DNA of 64,000 nucleotides. Origin: Phaeobacter piscinae. Lineage in GTDB: Bacteria; Pseudomonadota; Alphaproteobacteria; Rhodobacterales; Rhodobacteraceae. Shown in pieces: positions 26,659 through 35,722 of this stretch. A program made the translations under genes and the position numbers. Where the stretch lies: NCBI RefSeq assembly GCF_002407245.1, contig NZ_CP010681.1, positions 1,178,001-1,242,000 on the forward strand. The letters are read 5' to 3'. Each line of letters starts with the position of its first letter. Position 1 is the first letter of the stretch. The notes under the pieces were generated by a model. It was given only the letters and a program-made list of their open reading frames with translations. It had not been told where the DNA came from and ran no database searches.

Positions 26659-28860
26659 TCAGGCGGCCTTCTCGGCCTCAGGATTGAAGCGGCCATAGAA
26701 GGTCTGACCTTTCTCCGCCATCTCCCGCAGAAGTGGCGGGCAGGTGAAGCGCTCACCGTATTTCGCGGTCAACTGATCGCAGCGCTCAGCCGCATAGGGC
26801 GTGCCGATGATGTCGAGCCAGCTCAGCGGACCACCGGACCACGGCGCAAAGCCCCAGGCCAGAATAGCGCCTACGTCGCCTTCGCGAATGTCCATCAGAA
26901 CGCCTTCTTCCAATGCGCGCACGGCTTCCAGAACCTGTGCAAACATCAGGCGTTCCTGCACCTCGATCAGATCGGGCTGCTCTTCGGCCTGCGGGTATTT
27001 CTCCTGCATGCCCTTCCAGTAGCCCTGACGCTTACCCTTGTCGTCATAGTCGAAGAAACCAGCGTTGGACTTGCGCCCCAGACGGCCCTGTTCTTCCATC
27101 CAGAAGATCAGGTCATCCGCTGCACTCTCCGGATAGGCATCACCCATCGCCGCCTTGGTGGCGCGCGCAATTTTGGCGCCCAGATCGATCGAGGTCTCAT
27201 CGGTCAGTTGGATCGGCCCAACGGGGAAGCCCAGCTGACGTGCAGCATTGTCGATCAGCGCCGGGGCGACGCCCTCGGTGATCATCCGTGCGCCTTCGTT
27301 TACGTAAGGGATGATGCAGCGGTTGCAGTAGAAGAACCGGGCATCATTGACCACGATCGGTGTCTTGCGGATCTGACGCACATAATCCAGCGCCTTGGCC
27401 ACCGCGCGGTCACCGGTTTTCTCACCTTTGATGATTTCCACCAGGAACATTTTCTCCACCGGCGAGAAGAAGTGAATGCCAATGAACTGTTCCGGGCGCA
27501 CCGAGGCCTCCGCCAGATCCGTGATCGGTAGGGTCGAGGTGTTGGAGGCGAAGATGCAATCCTCAGGGATGATCGCCTCGACCTTTTTGGTCATCTCGGC
27601 TTTGACGCCGGGATCTTCAAACACCGCCTCAATGATCAGATCACAGCCTTTGAGCGTGTCCAGATCCGGGGTTGCGGTGATGCGTGACAGCATCGCCTCT
27701 TTCTTCTCGGCGGTGACTTTGCCGCGCTTGATGCCCTTATCGAGATAGCTCTCGGTATAGGCCTTGCCCTTGTCGGCGGCGTCCTGATCACGGTCAACCA
27801 GCACAACCTCCATGCCCGCCTGAGCGGAGACCAAGGCGATGCCTGCCCCCATCATGCCAGCACCCAGAACGCCGATTTTCTTCACGGACTGATCCTCGAT
27901 GCCCGCAGGACGCACGGCGCCTTTTTCCAGCGCTTCCTTGTTGAGGAAGAGCGAGCGGATCATCGCCTCGGAGGAGGGGTTCATCAGCACATGGGTGAAC
28001 CAGCGCGCCTCGATCTTCAGCGCGGTGTCAAAGGGCACGAGCGCGCCCTCATAGACGGCACTCAGCAGGGCCTTGGCCGCCGGGAAGGCGCCGAAGGTCT
28101 TGCCATGCACCATCGCAGCGGCACCAAGGAAGGTCATGAAGCCCGCAGGATGATACGGCGCGCCACCGGGCATCTTGTAGCCCTTCGCATCCCAGGGTTT
28201 GACGATATCGGCGTCTTTCGCCTCCAGAACCCAGGCGCGCGCAGCGGCCAGCGGATCTTCGACAACCTCGTCGATGATGCCAGCGCCCTTGGCTTTCTTG
28301 GGGTCAACCAGCTTGCCTTCCAGCAGGAAGGGAGCCGCTGCCATGGCGCCCATCTTGCGCACCAGACGGGTGGTGCCACCAGCACCGGGGAAAATGCCAA
28401 CCATGATCTCCGGCAGGCCGATCTTGGCCTTTGGATTGTCGGCGGCAAAGATGCGATGCGTAGACAGCGGCAGTTCCAGACCGATGCCAACGGCAGTGCC
28501 GGGCAGGGCTGCTGCAACCGGCTTGCCACCCTTGTTGGTCTTGGGATCCATGCCGGCACGCTCGATCTTGCGCAGACCTTCGTGCATTTTCATGATGCCT
28601 TCGAACAGGCCCCGCGCGGGCTCGTCACCGGCATCTTCTTTCATCTTGGCCAGCACATTAAGGTCCATGCCACCGGCAAAGTCTTTCTTGCCAGAGGTGA
28701 TCACGATGCCCTTGACCGCGTCATCGGCCAGCGCGTCATCGACCAGACCGTCGAGGTCGATCATGGCTTGGCCGTTGAGCACGTTCATAGTCTTGCCGGG
28801 GCAGTCCCAGGTGATGATGGCGACGCCGTCGGCGTCTTTTTTCATTGTGAAATCAGACAT
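26659..28860 (-). CDS. fadJ: Fatty-acid oxidation complex alpha subunit
   Basis: 733 aa multifunctional enoyl-CoA hydratase/3-hydroxyacyl-CoA dehydrogenase of beta-oxidation. The crotonase half (about 1-300) has GKKDFAGGMDLNVL and LPEIMVGIFPGAGGTTRL. The dehydrogenase half carries the NAD loop KIGVLGAGMMGAGIA (about 328-342) and the catalytic His region IGIHFFSPVEKMFLVEII. A second C-terminal dehydrogenase repeat follows. AGGAGAAG lies upstream of the ATG. It is the last gene of GST-fadA-fadJ, 23 bases after fadA. Confidence 0.96.
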   Translation of the reverse strand: MSDFTMKKDADGVAIITWDCPGKTMNVLNGQAMIDLDGLVDDALADDAVKGIVITSGKKDFAGGMDLNVLAKMKEDAGDEPARGLFEGIMKMHEGLRKIERAGMDPKTNKGGKPVAAALPGTAVGIGLELPLSTHRIFAADNPKAKIGLPEIMVGIFPGAGGTTRLVRKMGAMAAAPFLLEGKLVDPKKAKGAGIIDEVVEDPLAAARAWVLEAKDADIVKPWDAKGYKMPGGAPYHPAGFMTFLGAAAMVHGKTFGAFPAAKALLSAVYEGALVPFDTALKIEARWFTHVLMNPSSEAMIRSLFLNKEALEKGAVRPAGIEDQSVKKIGVLGAGMMGAGIALVSAQAGMEVVLVDRDQDAADKGKAYTESYLDKGIKRGKVTAEKKEAMLSRITATPDLDTLKGCDLIIEAVFEDPGVKAEMTKKVEAIIPEDCIFASNTSTLPITDLAEASVRPEQFIGIHFFSPVEKMFLVEIIKGEKTGDRAVAKALDYVRQIRKTPIVVNDARFFYCNRCIIPYVNEGARMITEGVAPALIDNAARQLGFPVGPIQLTDETSIDLGAKIARATKAAMGDAYPESAADDLIFWMEEQGRLGRKSNAGFFDYDDKGKRQGYWKGMQEKYPQAEEQPDLIEVQERLMFAQVLEAVRALEEGVLMDIREGDVGAILAWGFAPWSGGPLSWLDIIGTPYAAERCDQLTAKYGERFTCPPLLREMAEKGQTFYGRFNPEAEKAA

Positions 28861-28883
28861 ATCTTCTTCTCCTGCCGCCTGGG

Positions 28884-30095
28884 TTACACGCGTTCAATGA
28901 TGGTGGCCGCGCCCATGCCGGACCCGATGCAAAGCGTGGCAAGGCCGGTTTCACGGTCGCTGCGCTCCAGCTCATCCAGCAGCGCGCCGAGGATCATCGC
29001 ACCGGTGGCCCCCAGCGGGTGGCCCATTGCGATGGAGCCTCCGTTGACGTTCACCTTGTCGTGGTCCACGCCAAAGGCCTGCTCAAACCGCATCACGACA
29101 CTGGCGAAGGCCTCATTGACCTCAAACAGGTCGATGTCGCCAATTGCCATGCCATTGTCGCGCAGGATTTTTTCCGTAACAGGCACGGGACCGGTCAGCA
29201 TGATGGTGGGGTCGGTGCCGATCTTGGCTGTTGCTTTGATGCGCGCGCGCGGCTTCAGGCCCATCGCCTCGCCGAATTCCTTGTCGCCAATCAACACAGC
29301 AGCGGCGCCATCCACGATACCGGAGGAGTTGCCGGCGTGGTGAATGTGATTGATCCGCTCCAGATGTGGATACTTCAGCATTGCGATCTTGTCGAAGCCG
29401 GGCATCTGCTCACCCATCATCTGGAACGCAGGGTTCAGACCGCCCAGCGACTGCATATCGGTGCCGGGGCGCATGTATTCGTCGTGGTCCAGGATGGTCA
29501 GCCCGTTGATGTCACGCACAGGTACGACGCTGCCAGCAAACCGGTTGTCGTCCCATGCAGCCTTGGCGCGGCGCTGGGATTCCATTGCCATTGCATCAGC
29601 GTCATCACGCGAGAACCCGTATTCGGTGGCAATGATATCCGCTGAAATCCCCTGTGGGACGAAATAGTTGTCGATTGCGATAGCAGGATCAACTGCGATG
29701 GCGCCACCGTCCATGCCCATGGGCACGCGGCTCATGGATTCCACGCCACCCGCGATATAGGCGTGACCGGCACGGCCACGGACCTGGTTGGCGGCCATGT
29801 TCACCGCTTCCAGACCGGAGGCGCAGAAGCGGTTGATGGAGACACCGGGGATCGATTCATCCAAGTCAGACGCCAGAACAGCGGTCCGCGCCAGGCAGGC
29901 GCCTTGCTCACCGACTTGGGTGACATTGCCCCAGATCACATCCTCAACCGCGTGACCTTCGAGGTTGTTGCGGTCTTTCAGAGCGTTGAGAGCCACTGCC
30001 GACAGCCGCGCGGCTGTCACTTCATGCAAGGACCCATCCTTGCGACCCTTGCCGCGCGGGGTGCGCACGGCGTCATAGATATAGGCTTCGGTCAT
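28884..30095 (-). CDS. fadA: Acetyl-CoA C-acyltransferase (3-ketoacyl-CoA thiolase)
   Basis: 403 aa. It cleaves 3-ketoacyl-CoA with CoA, the last step of beta-oxidation. The acyl-enzyme cysteine is in SINRFCASGLEAV (about residue 91), the GGVESMSRVPMG and NVNGGSIAMGHPLGATGA blocks are present, and the second active Cys is in LCIGSGMGAA. GAGGAGA precedes the ATG. It forms the beta partner of FadJ in the same operon. Confidence 0.96.
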   Translation of the reverse strand: MTEAYIYDAVRTPRGKGRKDGSLHEVTAARLSAVALNALKDRNNLEGHAVEDVIWGNVTQVGEQGACLARTAVLASDLDESIPGVSINRFCASGLEAVNMAANQVRGRAGHAYIAGGVESMSRVPMGMDGGAIAVDPAIAIDNYFVPQGISADIIATEYGFSRDDADAMAMESQRRAKAAWDDNRFAGSVVPVRDINGLTILDHDEYMRPGTDMQSLGGLNPAFQMMGEQMPGFDKIAMLKYPHLERINHIHHAGNSSGIVDGAAAVLIGDKEFGEAMGLKPRARIKATAKIGTDPTIMLTGPVPVTEKILRDNGMAIGDIDLFEVNEAFASVVMRFEQAFGVDHDKVNVNGGSIAMGHPLGATGAMILGALLDELERSDRETGLATLCIGSGMGAATIIERV

Positions 30096-30105
30096 ATCAG
30101 TCTCC

Positions 30106-30744
30106 TCAGGCTCGGTCCGACGGGTTGCCGGGCATTAGATCGTAGGGGGCTTTCCAGCCCGGTTGTGCGCTCAGCCGTGACAGCCAAGCGTCAATATTCG
30201 GCCACTCGGCTCGTTCGAAGCCGAAGGGTTCGGGGTAATAGAGATAAGAACAGCAGGTCAGATCGGCGTTGGTGAGGCCGTCGCCCACGATCCAGTTGCG
30301 TCCCTCAAGGTGTTTGTCCAGGATCGCATAAGCCGCCTTCAGCCGACCTTGCAGGAAGGCGATTACCTCCTGCGGGCGTTTGTCAGCGGGCAGGAAATTC
30401 ATCAGGAAGCGGCAGAGCCCGGCGTTGGAGGACAGTTTGTGATTGTCCCAAAGCTGCCAGCGCAATATCTCGCGCGCCTCTTCCGGTGTCTTGCCTCCGA
30501 ATTTGCCATAGGTATCTGACAGATACTGCTGGATCACACCAGACTGGCTGAGCGTCAGATCTCCGTCGACCAGAACCGGGCATTCTCCCATGTCATTTAC
30601 GTCGCTGCGAAAGGCCTCGCCGCGTGTGGTGCCGCTGAAGAAATCGACAAAGACCGGCTCCCAAGCGATCCCGCCGAGTTCAAGCGCCAGCGCGGCCTTG
30701 TAGGAATGGCCGCTCTCACCAAAACAATGGAGTTTGATGCTCAT
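30106..30744 (-). CDS. Glutathione S-transferase family protein
   Basis: 212 aa. N-terminal thioredoxin-like fold (SIKLHCFGESGHSYKAALAL; CPVLVDGDLTLSQSGVIQQYL with the Ser that contacts the gamma-glutamyl group) and an all-helical C-terminal domain (about 90-200, with GDGLTNADLTCCSYL). It starts after AGGAAGGAC and is ten bases upstream of fadA, so it heads the fad operon. Substrate unknown; a role in detoxifying or isomerising beta-oxidation intermediates is only a guess from context. Confidence 0.88.
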   Translation of the reverse strand: MSIKLHCFGESGHSYKAALALELGGIAWEPVFVDFFSGTTRGEAFRSDVNDMGECPVLVDGDLTLSQSGVIQQYLSDTYGKFGGKTPEEAREILRWQLWDNHKLSSNAGLCRFLMNFLPADKRPQEVIAFLQGRLKAAYAILDKHLEGRNWIVGDGLTNADLTCCSYLYYPEPFGFERAEWPNIDAWLSRLSAQPGWKAPYDLMPGNPSDRA

Positions 30745-30771
30745 GACATGTCCTTCCTGTTGCCGGAGCGC

Positions 30772-30792
30772 GTGGGGGTTTCACACCCCCAC
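30772..30792. repeat. G/C hairpin upstream of the GST gene
   Basis: GTGGGGGT (30772-30779) pairs perfectly with ACCCCCAC (30785-30792) over a 5-base loop. There is no T run on either strand. It sits between an acyl-CoA dehydrogenase gene and the GST gene, both on the minus strand. Confidence 0.55.
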
Positions 30793-30800
30793 ACCCCCGT

Positions 30801-30822
30801 GGAGTATTTGTGGAAAGATGAC
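30801..30822 (+). repeat. Short intergenic repeat, copy 1
   Basis: 22 bases beginning GGAGTATTTG and ending AAGATGAC. It matches the reverse complement of 30958-30979 at 20 of 22 positions. A similar GGAGTATTT-x-GGAAAGATGA-x string is, from memory, frequent between genes in Rhodobacteraceae. Role unknown. Confidence 0.7.
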
Positions 30823-30837
30823 GGAGTGTTCACTCCG
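30822..30837. repeat. Perfect short palindrome next to the repeat
   Basis: CGGAGTGTTCACTCCG has 7-base arms and a 2-base centre, immediately after repeat copy 1. It could be a protein-binding site or part of a cruciform. Confidence 0.5.
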
Positions 30838-30957
30838 CGTTAACAGTGGTGACGCGACGATGGCAGTGCGGGACAGGCTGGAGAGCCGATGCTCGTGAAA
30901 GGTGACGGCGCGCCGACCCATTAGGCGGAGAGCTCGGGGGGAGGCGCGTCTCATCCT

Positions 30958-30979
30958 GTCACCTTTCCCCAAATACTCC
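30958..30979 (-). repeat. Short intergenic repeat, copy 2 (inverted)
   Basis: Reverse-complement counterpart of 30801-30822 with two substitutions. The two copies bracket about 135 bases in which I see no gene. Confidence 0.7.
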
Positions 30980-31025
30980 CGCCGGAGGCATCCGGCACTG
31001 TCAGTATGGCCTGCCGTTTGCCGTG

Positions 31026-32177
31026 TCACAGGGACCTCGCAATCAGTTCTTTCATGATTTCATTGGTGCCGCCATAGATCCGCTGGACGCGGGCATCTGC
31101 CCACATCTCCGCCACAGCATACTCCTGCATAAAGCCATAGCCACCGTGCAGCTGAACACACTCATCAAGCACATCGCCCTGTGTGTCAGTGATCCAGAAT
31201 TTCGCCATCGCGGCCTTCTCGACGGTCAACTTGCCCTGGAGATGTTCGACCATACATTCGTCCAAGAAGGCCCGCGCGACCTTGGTTTTGGTCTGGCACT
31301 CGACCAGCTTGAACCGGGTGTTCTGAAACTGGGTGAGCGGACCGCCGAAGGCTTCGCGCTCCTTGCAATAGGCGATGGTGCGTTCCACGGCGCCTTCCAT
31401 CGCGCCAACTGCGCCACAGGCAATGATCAGCCGTTCCTGAGGCAGCTGTTGCATCATCTGGTAGAAGCCCTGGCCCTCGGTCCCGCCCAGGATATTCTCT
31501 GGCGCGATTTCCACATTGTCAAAGAACAGTTCCGATGTATCGGCGGCATGGAGGCCCACCTTGTCGAGGTTGCGGCCACGGCTGAACCCATCAGCGCCAT
31601 CGGTTTCCACAGCCACCAGAGAGATGCCTTTGGATCCTTGCGAGGGGTCGGTTTTCGCGGCAACCAGGATCAGGTTGGCGTGCTGGCCGTTGGTGATGAA
31701 GGTTTTCTGACCGCTCAGCCGATAGGCGTTGCCGTCTTTGACGGCCTTTGTCTTGATGCGCTGAACATCCGACCCGGTGGAGGGTTCTGTCATTGCCAAG
31801 GCGCCGACCAGCTCGCCGGTGATCATCTTGGGAAGCCAGCGTTGTTTTTGCTCTTCGGTGCCATAGGCCAGCACGTAATGCGCGACGATGCCTGAGTGGA
31901 TGCCGTGTCCCCAGCTGGCGAGATTGGCACGGCTGCCTTCGATCAGGATTGCGGCCTCATGGCCAAAATCACCACCGACACCGCCGTATTCTTCCGGTAC
32001 GGAGGGGCAGAGCAGGCCAAGCGCGCCGGCTTCATTCCAGGTGGAGCGATCCATCATCCCCTGCTTGCGCCAGGTCTCGAATTTTGGCGCCCATTCACGC
32101 GTGATGAACTGCGCTGTCATATCAGCCAGCATCTGGTGCTCGTCGGTCATCCAGCTGGAGTGTTGCTCTGCGCTCAT
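31026..32177 (-). CDS. Acyl-CoA dehydrogenase
   Basis: 383 aa, standard FAD-dependent acyl-CoA dehydrogenase that introduces the alpha,beta double bond. [14 protein letters not shown] (FAD/substrate), [12 protein letters not shown], and the C-terminal [18 protein letters not shown] with the catalytic Glu are all present. The length and YGGTNEI ending fit the short/branched-chain type. The ATG at 32177 has GGGGAG upstream; the frame stays open to 32243 but without support. The 70-aa gene at 32456 lies just upstream on the same strand. Confidence 0.94.
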   Translation of the reverse strand: MSAEQHSSWMTDEHQMLADMTAQFITREWAPKFETWRKQGMMDRSTWNEAGALGLLCPSVPEEYGGVGGDFGHEAAILIEGSRANLASWGHGIHSGIVAHYVLAYGTEEQKQRWLPKMITGELVGALAMTEPSTGSDVQRIKTKAVKDGNAYRLSGQKTFITNGQHANLILVAAKTDPSQGSKGISLVAVETDGADGFSRGRNLDKVGLHAADTSELFFDNVEIAPENILGGTEGQGFYQMMQQLPQERLIIACGAVGAMEGAVERTIAYCKEREAFGGPLTQFQNTRFKLVECQTKTKVARAFLDECMVEHLQGKLTVEKAAMAKFWITDTQGDVLDECVQLHGGYGFMQEYAVAEMWADARVQRIYGGTNEIMKELIARSL

Positions 32178-32243
32178 GGGGCTCCCCTTGGTGTCTGTAT
32201 CGTGCCTTGTGGCATCTGTTGTCTGCTGGTGGCGCGTGCCCAC

Positions 32244-32456
32244 CTATCGTTTGCGGTCCTCAAGCTCGGCATTGAAGAGCCGCAGCCGGTGGGTGAGGTT
32301 GTCGCTGTCTGTCACGCTGTCGAAATTCTCAAAGAGAAAGGACAGGGCCTCACCTTCGTCGAGGCCAGCCTCCTGCGAGAATTTTCGCAACCGGCGGTAA
32401 CCGTCTTCGGTCATAGCGACCGGCAGGCGGCGTGTGAGGCGAAAGCGTTTGGGCAT
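32244..32456 (-). CDS. Small basic hypothetical protein
   Basis: 70 aa with a strong GGAGGAGAG ribosome-binding site. The first ~35 residues (KRFRLTRRLPVAMTEDGYRRLRKFSQEAGLDEGEALSFLFENF, given here in two parts: a basic strand and an amphipathic helix pair) recall ribbon-helix-helix DNA-binding proteins; the rest is helical and charged. It precedes an acyl-CoA dehydrogenase by 66 bases, so they are probably cotranscribed. A regulatory role is inference only; no named family recognised. Confidence 0.65.
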   Translation of the reverse strand: MPKRFRLTRRLPVAMTEDGYRRLRKFSQEAGLDEGEALSFLFENFDSVTDSDNLTHRLRLFNAELEDRKR

Positions 32457-32591
32457 GGTCTCTCCTCCGATTGCGGCACACCGAAACGTGTCCGGAGCGC
32501 CAGTCTGCTATATCGGCCCCGATGTCAGAAAACCGGGGCAGGTCACGGAGCCCCCTGTGACAAAAGGGCTCCGATCTGCGTAAATCGCGGC

Positions 32592-34373
32592 TCAGAACTG
32601 GTCTGCGTCCAGCGCCATAACGGTGTCGCCACCGGTCTGAATGCGGCTGAGGTGCAGCGCGGTCGCAGGCAGTCGGCGTGCCATGTAATAGCGCCCGGTC
32701 GCGATTTTTGTCTCGTAGAACGCGGCGTCAGAAGACCCGGCGTCAAGCTCAGCCTGCGCGGCTTTCGCCATCTCAGCCCACATCAGGCCGAGGCAGACAT
32801 GGCCAAACATATGCATGAAGTCATAAGAGCCGGAGAGCGCGTTGTTCGGATTGGTCATGCCGTTTTGCATGAAGTACATGCCAGCGGCCTGCAGATCCTT
32901 CGACGCAGCTTTCAGAGGTTCAATGAACTCCTTGCTGTAAGCTTCGGAGATATCGCCGTTTTCCTTGCAGAAACCTTTGACCATCTCAAAGAACGCCATG
33001 ACGTGTTTGCCACCGTCCTGCGCCAGTTTGCGGCCAACCAGATCCAGAGCCTGAACGCCATTGGCGCCCTCATAGATCATCGCGATACGGGCGTCGCGGG
33101 TGTACTGGGACATACCCCATTCTTCGATATAGCCGTGACCACCGTAGATCTGCTGCGCCTGAACGGTCATGTCGTAGCCCAGATCGGTCAGGAAACCTTT
33201 GATCACCGGGGTGAGCAGCGAGATCAGCCCATCTGCGTCCTTATCCTCGGCGCGGTGTGCCTGGTCGATCATCTGCGCGCCCCAAAGGATGAAGGCACGG
33301 GCGCCTTCTGCGAAGCTTTTCTGATCCATCAGGTTGCGGCGAATGTCCGGGTGCACGATCAGCGGGTCAGCCGGGCCATCCGGGTTTTTCACGCCGGTGA
33401 CATCGCGCCCCTGCAGACGGTCCTTGGCGTATTCCAGGGCATTTTGATACGCGGCCTCGGCCTGTGCCAGACCTTGCATGCCCACGCCGAGACGGGCCTC
33501 GTTCATCATGGTGAACATGGCGCGCATGCCCTTGTGCTCGCTGCCGAGCAGGTAGCCGGTGGCGCTGTCGTAGTTCATCACACAGGTTGAGTTGCCGTGG
33601 ATGCCCATCTTTTCTTCGATCTTACCGACCGACACGCCGTTGCGATCGCCGAGCGAGCCATCGTCCTTCACGATGAATTTCGGAACGATGAACAGCGATA
33701 CGCCCTTGATGCCCTCGGGGCCGCCGGGGATCTTGGCCAGCACCAGATGGATGATGTTGTCGGCCATGTCGTGATCGCCGGAGGAGATGAAAATCTTCTG
33801 GCCGGTGATCTTGAAGCTGCCGTCATCCTGCGGTTCTGCCTTGGTGCGCATCAGGCCCAGATCGGTGCCGCAATGCGGTTCGGTCAGGTTCATGGTGCCT
33901 GTCCACTCGCAGGAAACCATCTTCGGCAGGTAGGTGTCTTTCTGCGCGTCGGTGCCATGAGCGAGGATTGCGGACGCCGCCCCATGGGTCAGACCCTGAT
34001 ACATGGTGAAGGCCTGGTTCGCGGCAGAGAACATCTCGCCCACGGCGGTGCCCATGATATAGGGCATGTTCTGGCCACCGTATTGCTCCGGCATGTCGAG
34101 ACCGGTCCAGCCGCCTTCCTTCACTTGCTCAAACGCGGCCTTGAACCCGGTCGGGGTATAGACCACGCCGTTTTCCAAGCGGCAGCCCTCGGTGTCACCT
34201 ACGGTGTTCAGCGGGTGCAGCACTTCGCTGGAGATCTTGCCGGCCTCTTCCAGAACGGCGTTGGTGAAATCGGCATCCAGCTCGTCGTAGCCGGGGATGG
34301 CCTTTTCAGAGATCTTCAGAACATTGTGCAGAATGAACTGGGTGTCTTTGATCGGGGCGGTATAACTGGGCAT
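32592..34373 (-). CDS. Large acyl-CoA dehydrogenase with C-terminal extension (DmdC-like)
   Basis: 593 aa, about 200 longer than ordinary acyl-CoA dehydrogenases. It has the N-terminal helix of this subgroup ([17 protein letters not shown]), [17 protein letters not shown], the catalytic block [17 protein letters not shown] (Glu in YEGANG) and a C-terminal helical domain. This is the type that includes DmdC, 3-methylmercaptopropionyl-CoA dehydrogenase of DMSP breakdown, and long-chain enzymes; the substrate cannot be settled. The ATG at 34373 follows GAGGA. It lies 80 bases after a MerR gene on the same strand, probably its regulator. Confidence 0.9.
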   Translation of the reverse strand: MPSYTAPIKDTQFILHNVLKISEKAIPGYDELDADFTNAVLEEAGKISSEVLHPLNTVGDTEGCRLENGVVYTPTGFKAAFEQVKEGGWTGLDMPEQYGGQNMPYIMGTAVGEMFSAANQAFTMYQGLTHGAASAILAHGTDAQKDTYLPKMVSCEWTGTMNLTEPHCGTDLGLMRTKAEPQDDGSFKITGQKIFISSGDHDMADNIIHLVLAKIPGGPEGIKGVSLFIVPKFIVKDDGSLGDRNGVSVGKIEEKMGIHGNSTCVMNYDSATGYLLGSEHKGMRAMFTMMNEARLGVGMQGLAQAEAAYQNALEYAKDRLQGRDVTGVKNPDGPADPLIVHPDIRRNLMDQKSFAEGARAFILWGAQMIDQAHRAEDKDADGLISLLTPVIKGFLTDLGYDMTVQAQQIYGGHGYIEEWGMSQYTRDARIAMIYEGANGVQALDLVGRKLAQDGGKHVMAFFEMVKGFCKENGDISEAYSKEFIEPLKAASKDLQAAGMYFMQNGMTNPNNALSGSYDFMHMFGHVCLGLMWAEMAKAAQAELDAGSSDAAFYETKIATGRYYMARRLPATALHLSRIQTGGDTVMALDADQF

Positions 34374-34453
34374 CGCGGTCCTCGCTGTGGTTCTGCGGTG
34401 TCTGTCTGGATCGCCTCTCCCGCAACCGGGACAGGCAAGCATGGGGCCGGGAT

Positions 34454-34855
34454 CTATTCCGCGGCTTCTTGTTTGGCGGTCATTGAGGCGATCACGCGAT
34501 CCCCCCAACGCAGTTGCTCTTTCAAGTCGTCAATCGCCTCGTTCAGTTCATCGCGCTGGCGCTCCATATCGGCGAGACGCTCGCAGGCGATGTCATAGGT
34601 GCGGGTCAGCTGTGTCAGCTGCTGGTCGCCCATATGATAGAGGTTCAGAAGTTGCCGGATTTCCTCGAGGCTGAAGCCAAACCGCTTGCCACGCAGGATC
34701 AGCTTCAGCCGGGCCTGGTCGCGTTTGGTAAAGAGGCGTTTCTGACCCTCGCGGATTGGAAACAACAGCTCTTTGGCTTCGTAAAACCGCAATGTGCGCG
34801 GCGTTACGCCGAACTCATCGCACATCTGGCGGATGGTCTTGGTTTCATCGGTCAT
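34454..34855 (-). CDS. MerR-family regulator of acyl-CoA genes
   Basis: 133 aa. Winged HTH of MerR type ([25 protein letters not shown], residues about 9-33; [20 protein letters not shown]) and a coiled-coil dimerisation helix (about 85-120). It has no cysteine cluster for metals. It resembles LiuR-type regulators of branched-chain and fatty acid catabolism. It sits directly upstream of the DmdC-like dehydrogenase, and repeats 70-140 bases upstream of its start are candidate operators. Confidence 0.9.
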   Translation of the reverse strand: MTDETKTIRQMCDEFGVTPRTLRFYEAKELLFPIREGQKRLFTKRDQARLKLILRGKRFGFSLEEIRQLLNLYHMGDQQLTQLTRTYDIACERLADMERQRDELNEAIDDLKEQLRWGDRVIASMTAKQEAAE

Positions 34856-34924
34856 CGTCGTAACTCATAACTGCTGGGTTGTGAGACTAAGGTGAGCAGC
34901 TTGCCCGGCGTTTACAACAGTTAG

Positions 34925-34940
34925 TTGACGTTGACGTAAG
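34925..34940. promoter_or_regulatory. Candidate MerR/LiuR-type operator
   Basis: TTGACGTTGACGTAAG, an imperfect palindrome. It resembles the TTxACGTxxACGTAAx type motif reported for LiuR-family MerR proteins (recalled, not searched). It lies 70-85 bases upstream of the MerR start. Confidence 0.5.
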
Positions 34941-34943
34941 TTG

Positions 34944-34997
34944 AACGCTGCGTCACTTCGAGAGGTGACGTAGGATCCGGTGGAGTGACGCAGCGTT
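34944..34997. repeat. 14-base perfect inverted repeat in the MerR promoter region
   Basis: AACGCTGCGTCACT (34944-34957) and AGTGACGCAGCGTT (34984-34997) are exact reverse complements separated by 26 bases; the spacer also holds GTGACG (34965-34970). No T run follows, so it is not an obvious terminator; it may be a second operator pair. Confidence 0.65.
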
Positions 34998-35157
34998 ATC
35001 TCGTTTGTGCCGCAACGGGTTGCCCTGTGAAATAGGGGTATATTGAAGTTTTACGGGCATAATCGGCGCGGAATTTGCGTCTATTATGTTCGATTAATTT
35101 GACTGAAGTCGCCGCGCTGCGATCATAAAATCGGGGTGTGATTTGGGTGGAATCACA

Positions 35158-35186
35158 AAACGCCCCACCAAACTGGCGGGGCGTTT
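35158..35186 (-). terminator. Terminator of the second merR gene
   Basis: AAACGCCCC (35158-35166) pairs with GGGGCGTTT (35178-35186), 11-base loop. On the minus strand it is followed by TGTGATT after the AT-rich stem end. It lies about 40 bases after the stop of the MerR gene at 35229. The rest of 34998-35157 is AT-rich with no gene seen. Confidence 0.7.
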
Positions 35187-35228
35187 CGGGTGGTAAGCCG
35201 ATGATAGGTTCCCCCACAGGGGCAACGG

Positions 35229-35606
35229 TCAGGCGTCCTGCGACAGCAGGCTCAGCGTCGTGGCGCGCAGGTCGTGAAGCTCCTGCAGGGCCTCGTCCAG
35301 CTGCTCGCGCTGCTTGCGCAGCTCCCCCATCTGGCGGTCGGCCATTTCGACAAACGCGCGGTTTTGCGCCTCATCGCCCTCATTCTCATAGATCAGCAGC
35401 CATTGGCGGATCTCTTCCAGCTGAAAGCCGAACTTACGTCCACGCATGATCAGCTTCATCCGGGCGCGCTCACGGGCGCCATAAAAGCGGGATCGACCTT
35501 CACGGTCGGGCTGCAACAATTCGATGTACTCATAGTAGCGAAGCGTGCGCGGGGTCACGTCGAATTCGCTGCACATCTCCTTGAATGACAATTTCTGTTC
35601 GGTCAT
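35229..35606 (-). CDS. MerR-family regulator (second copy)
   Basis: 125 aa, clearly related to the MerR protein at 34454 (shared DVTPRTLRYYE and KLIMRGRKFGFQLEEIRQ). HTH at about residues 6-30, recognition of the wing thereafter, coiled coil about 80-115. The ATG at 35606 has GGGAGAA upstream; a TTG two codons earlier is less likely. It is divergent from the thioesterase pair, which it may control. Confidence 0.9.
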   Translation of the reverse strand: MTEQKLSFKEMCSEFDVTPRTLRYYEYIELLQPDREGRSRFYGARERARMKLIMRGRKFGFQLEEIRQWLLIYENEGDEAQNRAFVEMADRQMGELRKQREQLDEALQELHDLRATTLSLLSQDA

Positions 35607-35722
35607 TCTCAATTCTCCCTTACCCGCAAACTAAGCGCAACCGACAGGGGGTTCAACCGCTGGGCTTGCTCTTCGGCCAAGGTATGGCTGATAAAGAGGA
35701 AATCAAAACAACAGGGGGCCTC

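Noticed and set aside
31896..33590. A 564-codon + strand frame across two acyl-CoA dehydrogenase genes
   Set aside because: It is antisense to two well-defined enzymes and lacks family features.
23198..34373. A DMSP demethylation (dmdBCD) locus
   Set aside because: DmdB-like and DmdC-like enzymes occur but are 8 kb apart and no dmdA or dmdD is seen, so general acyl-CoA catabolism is the safer reading.
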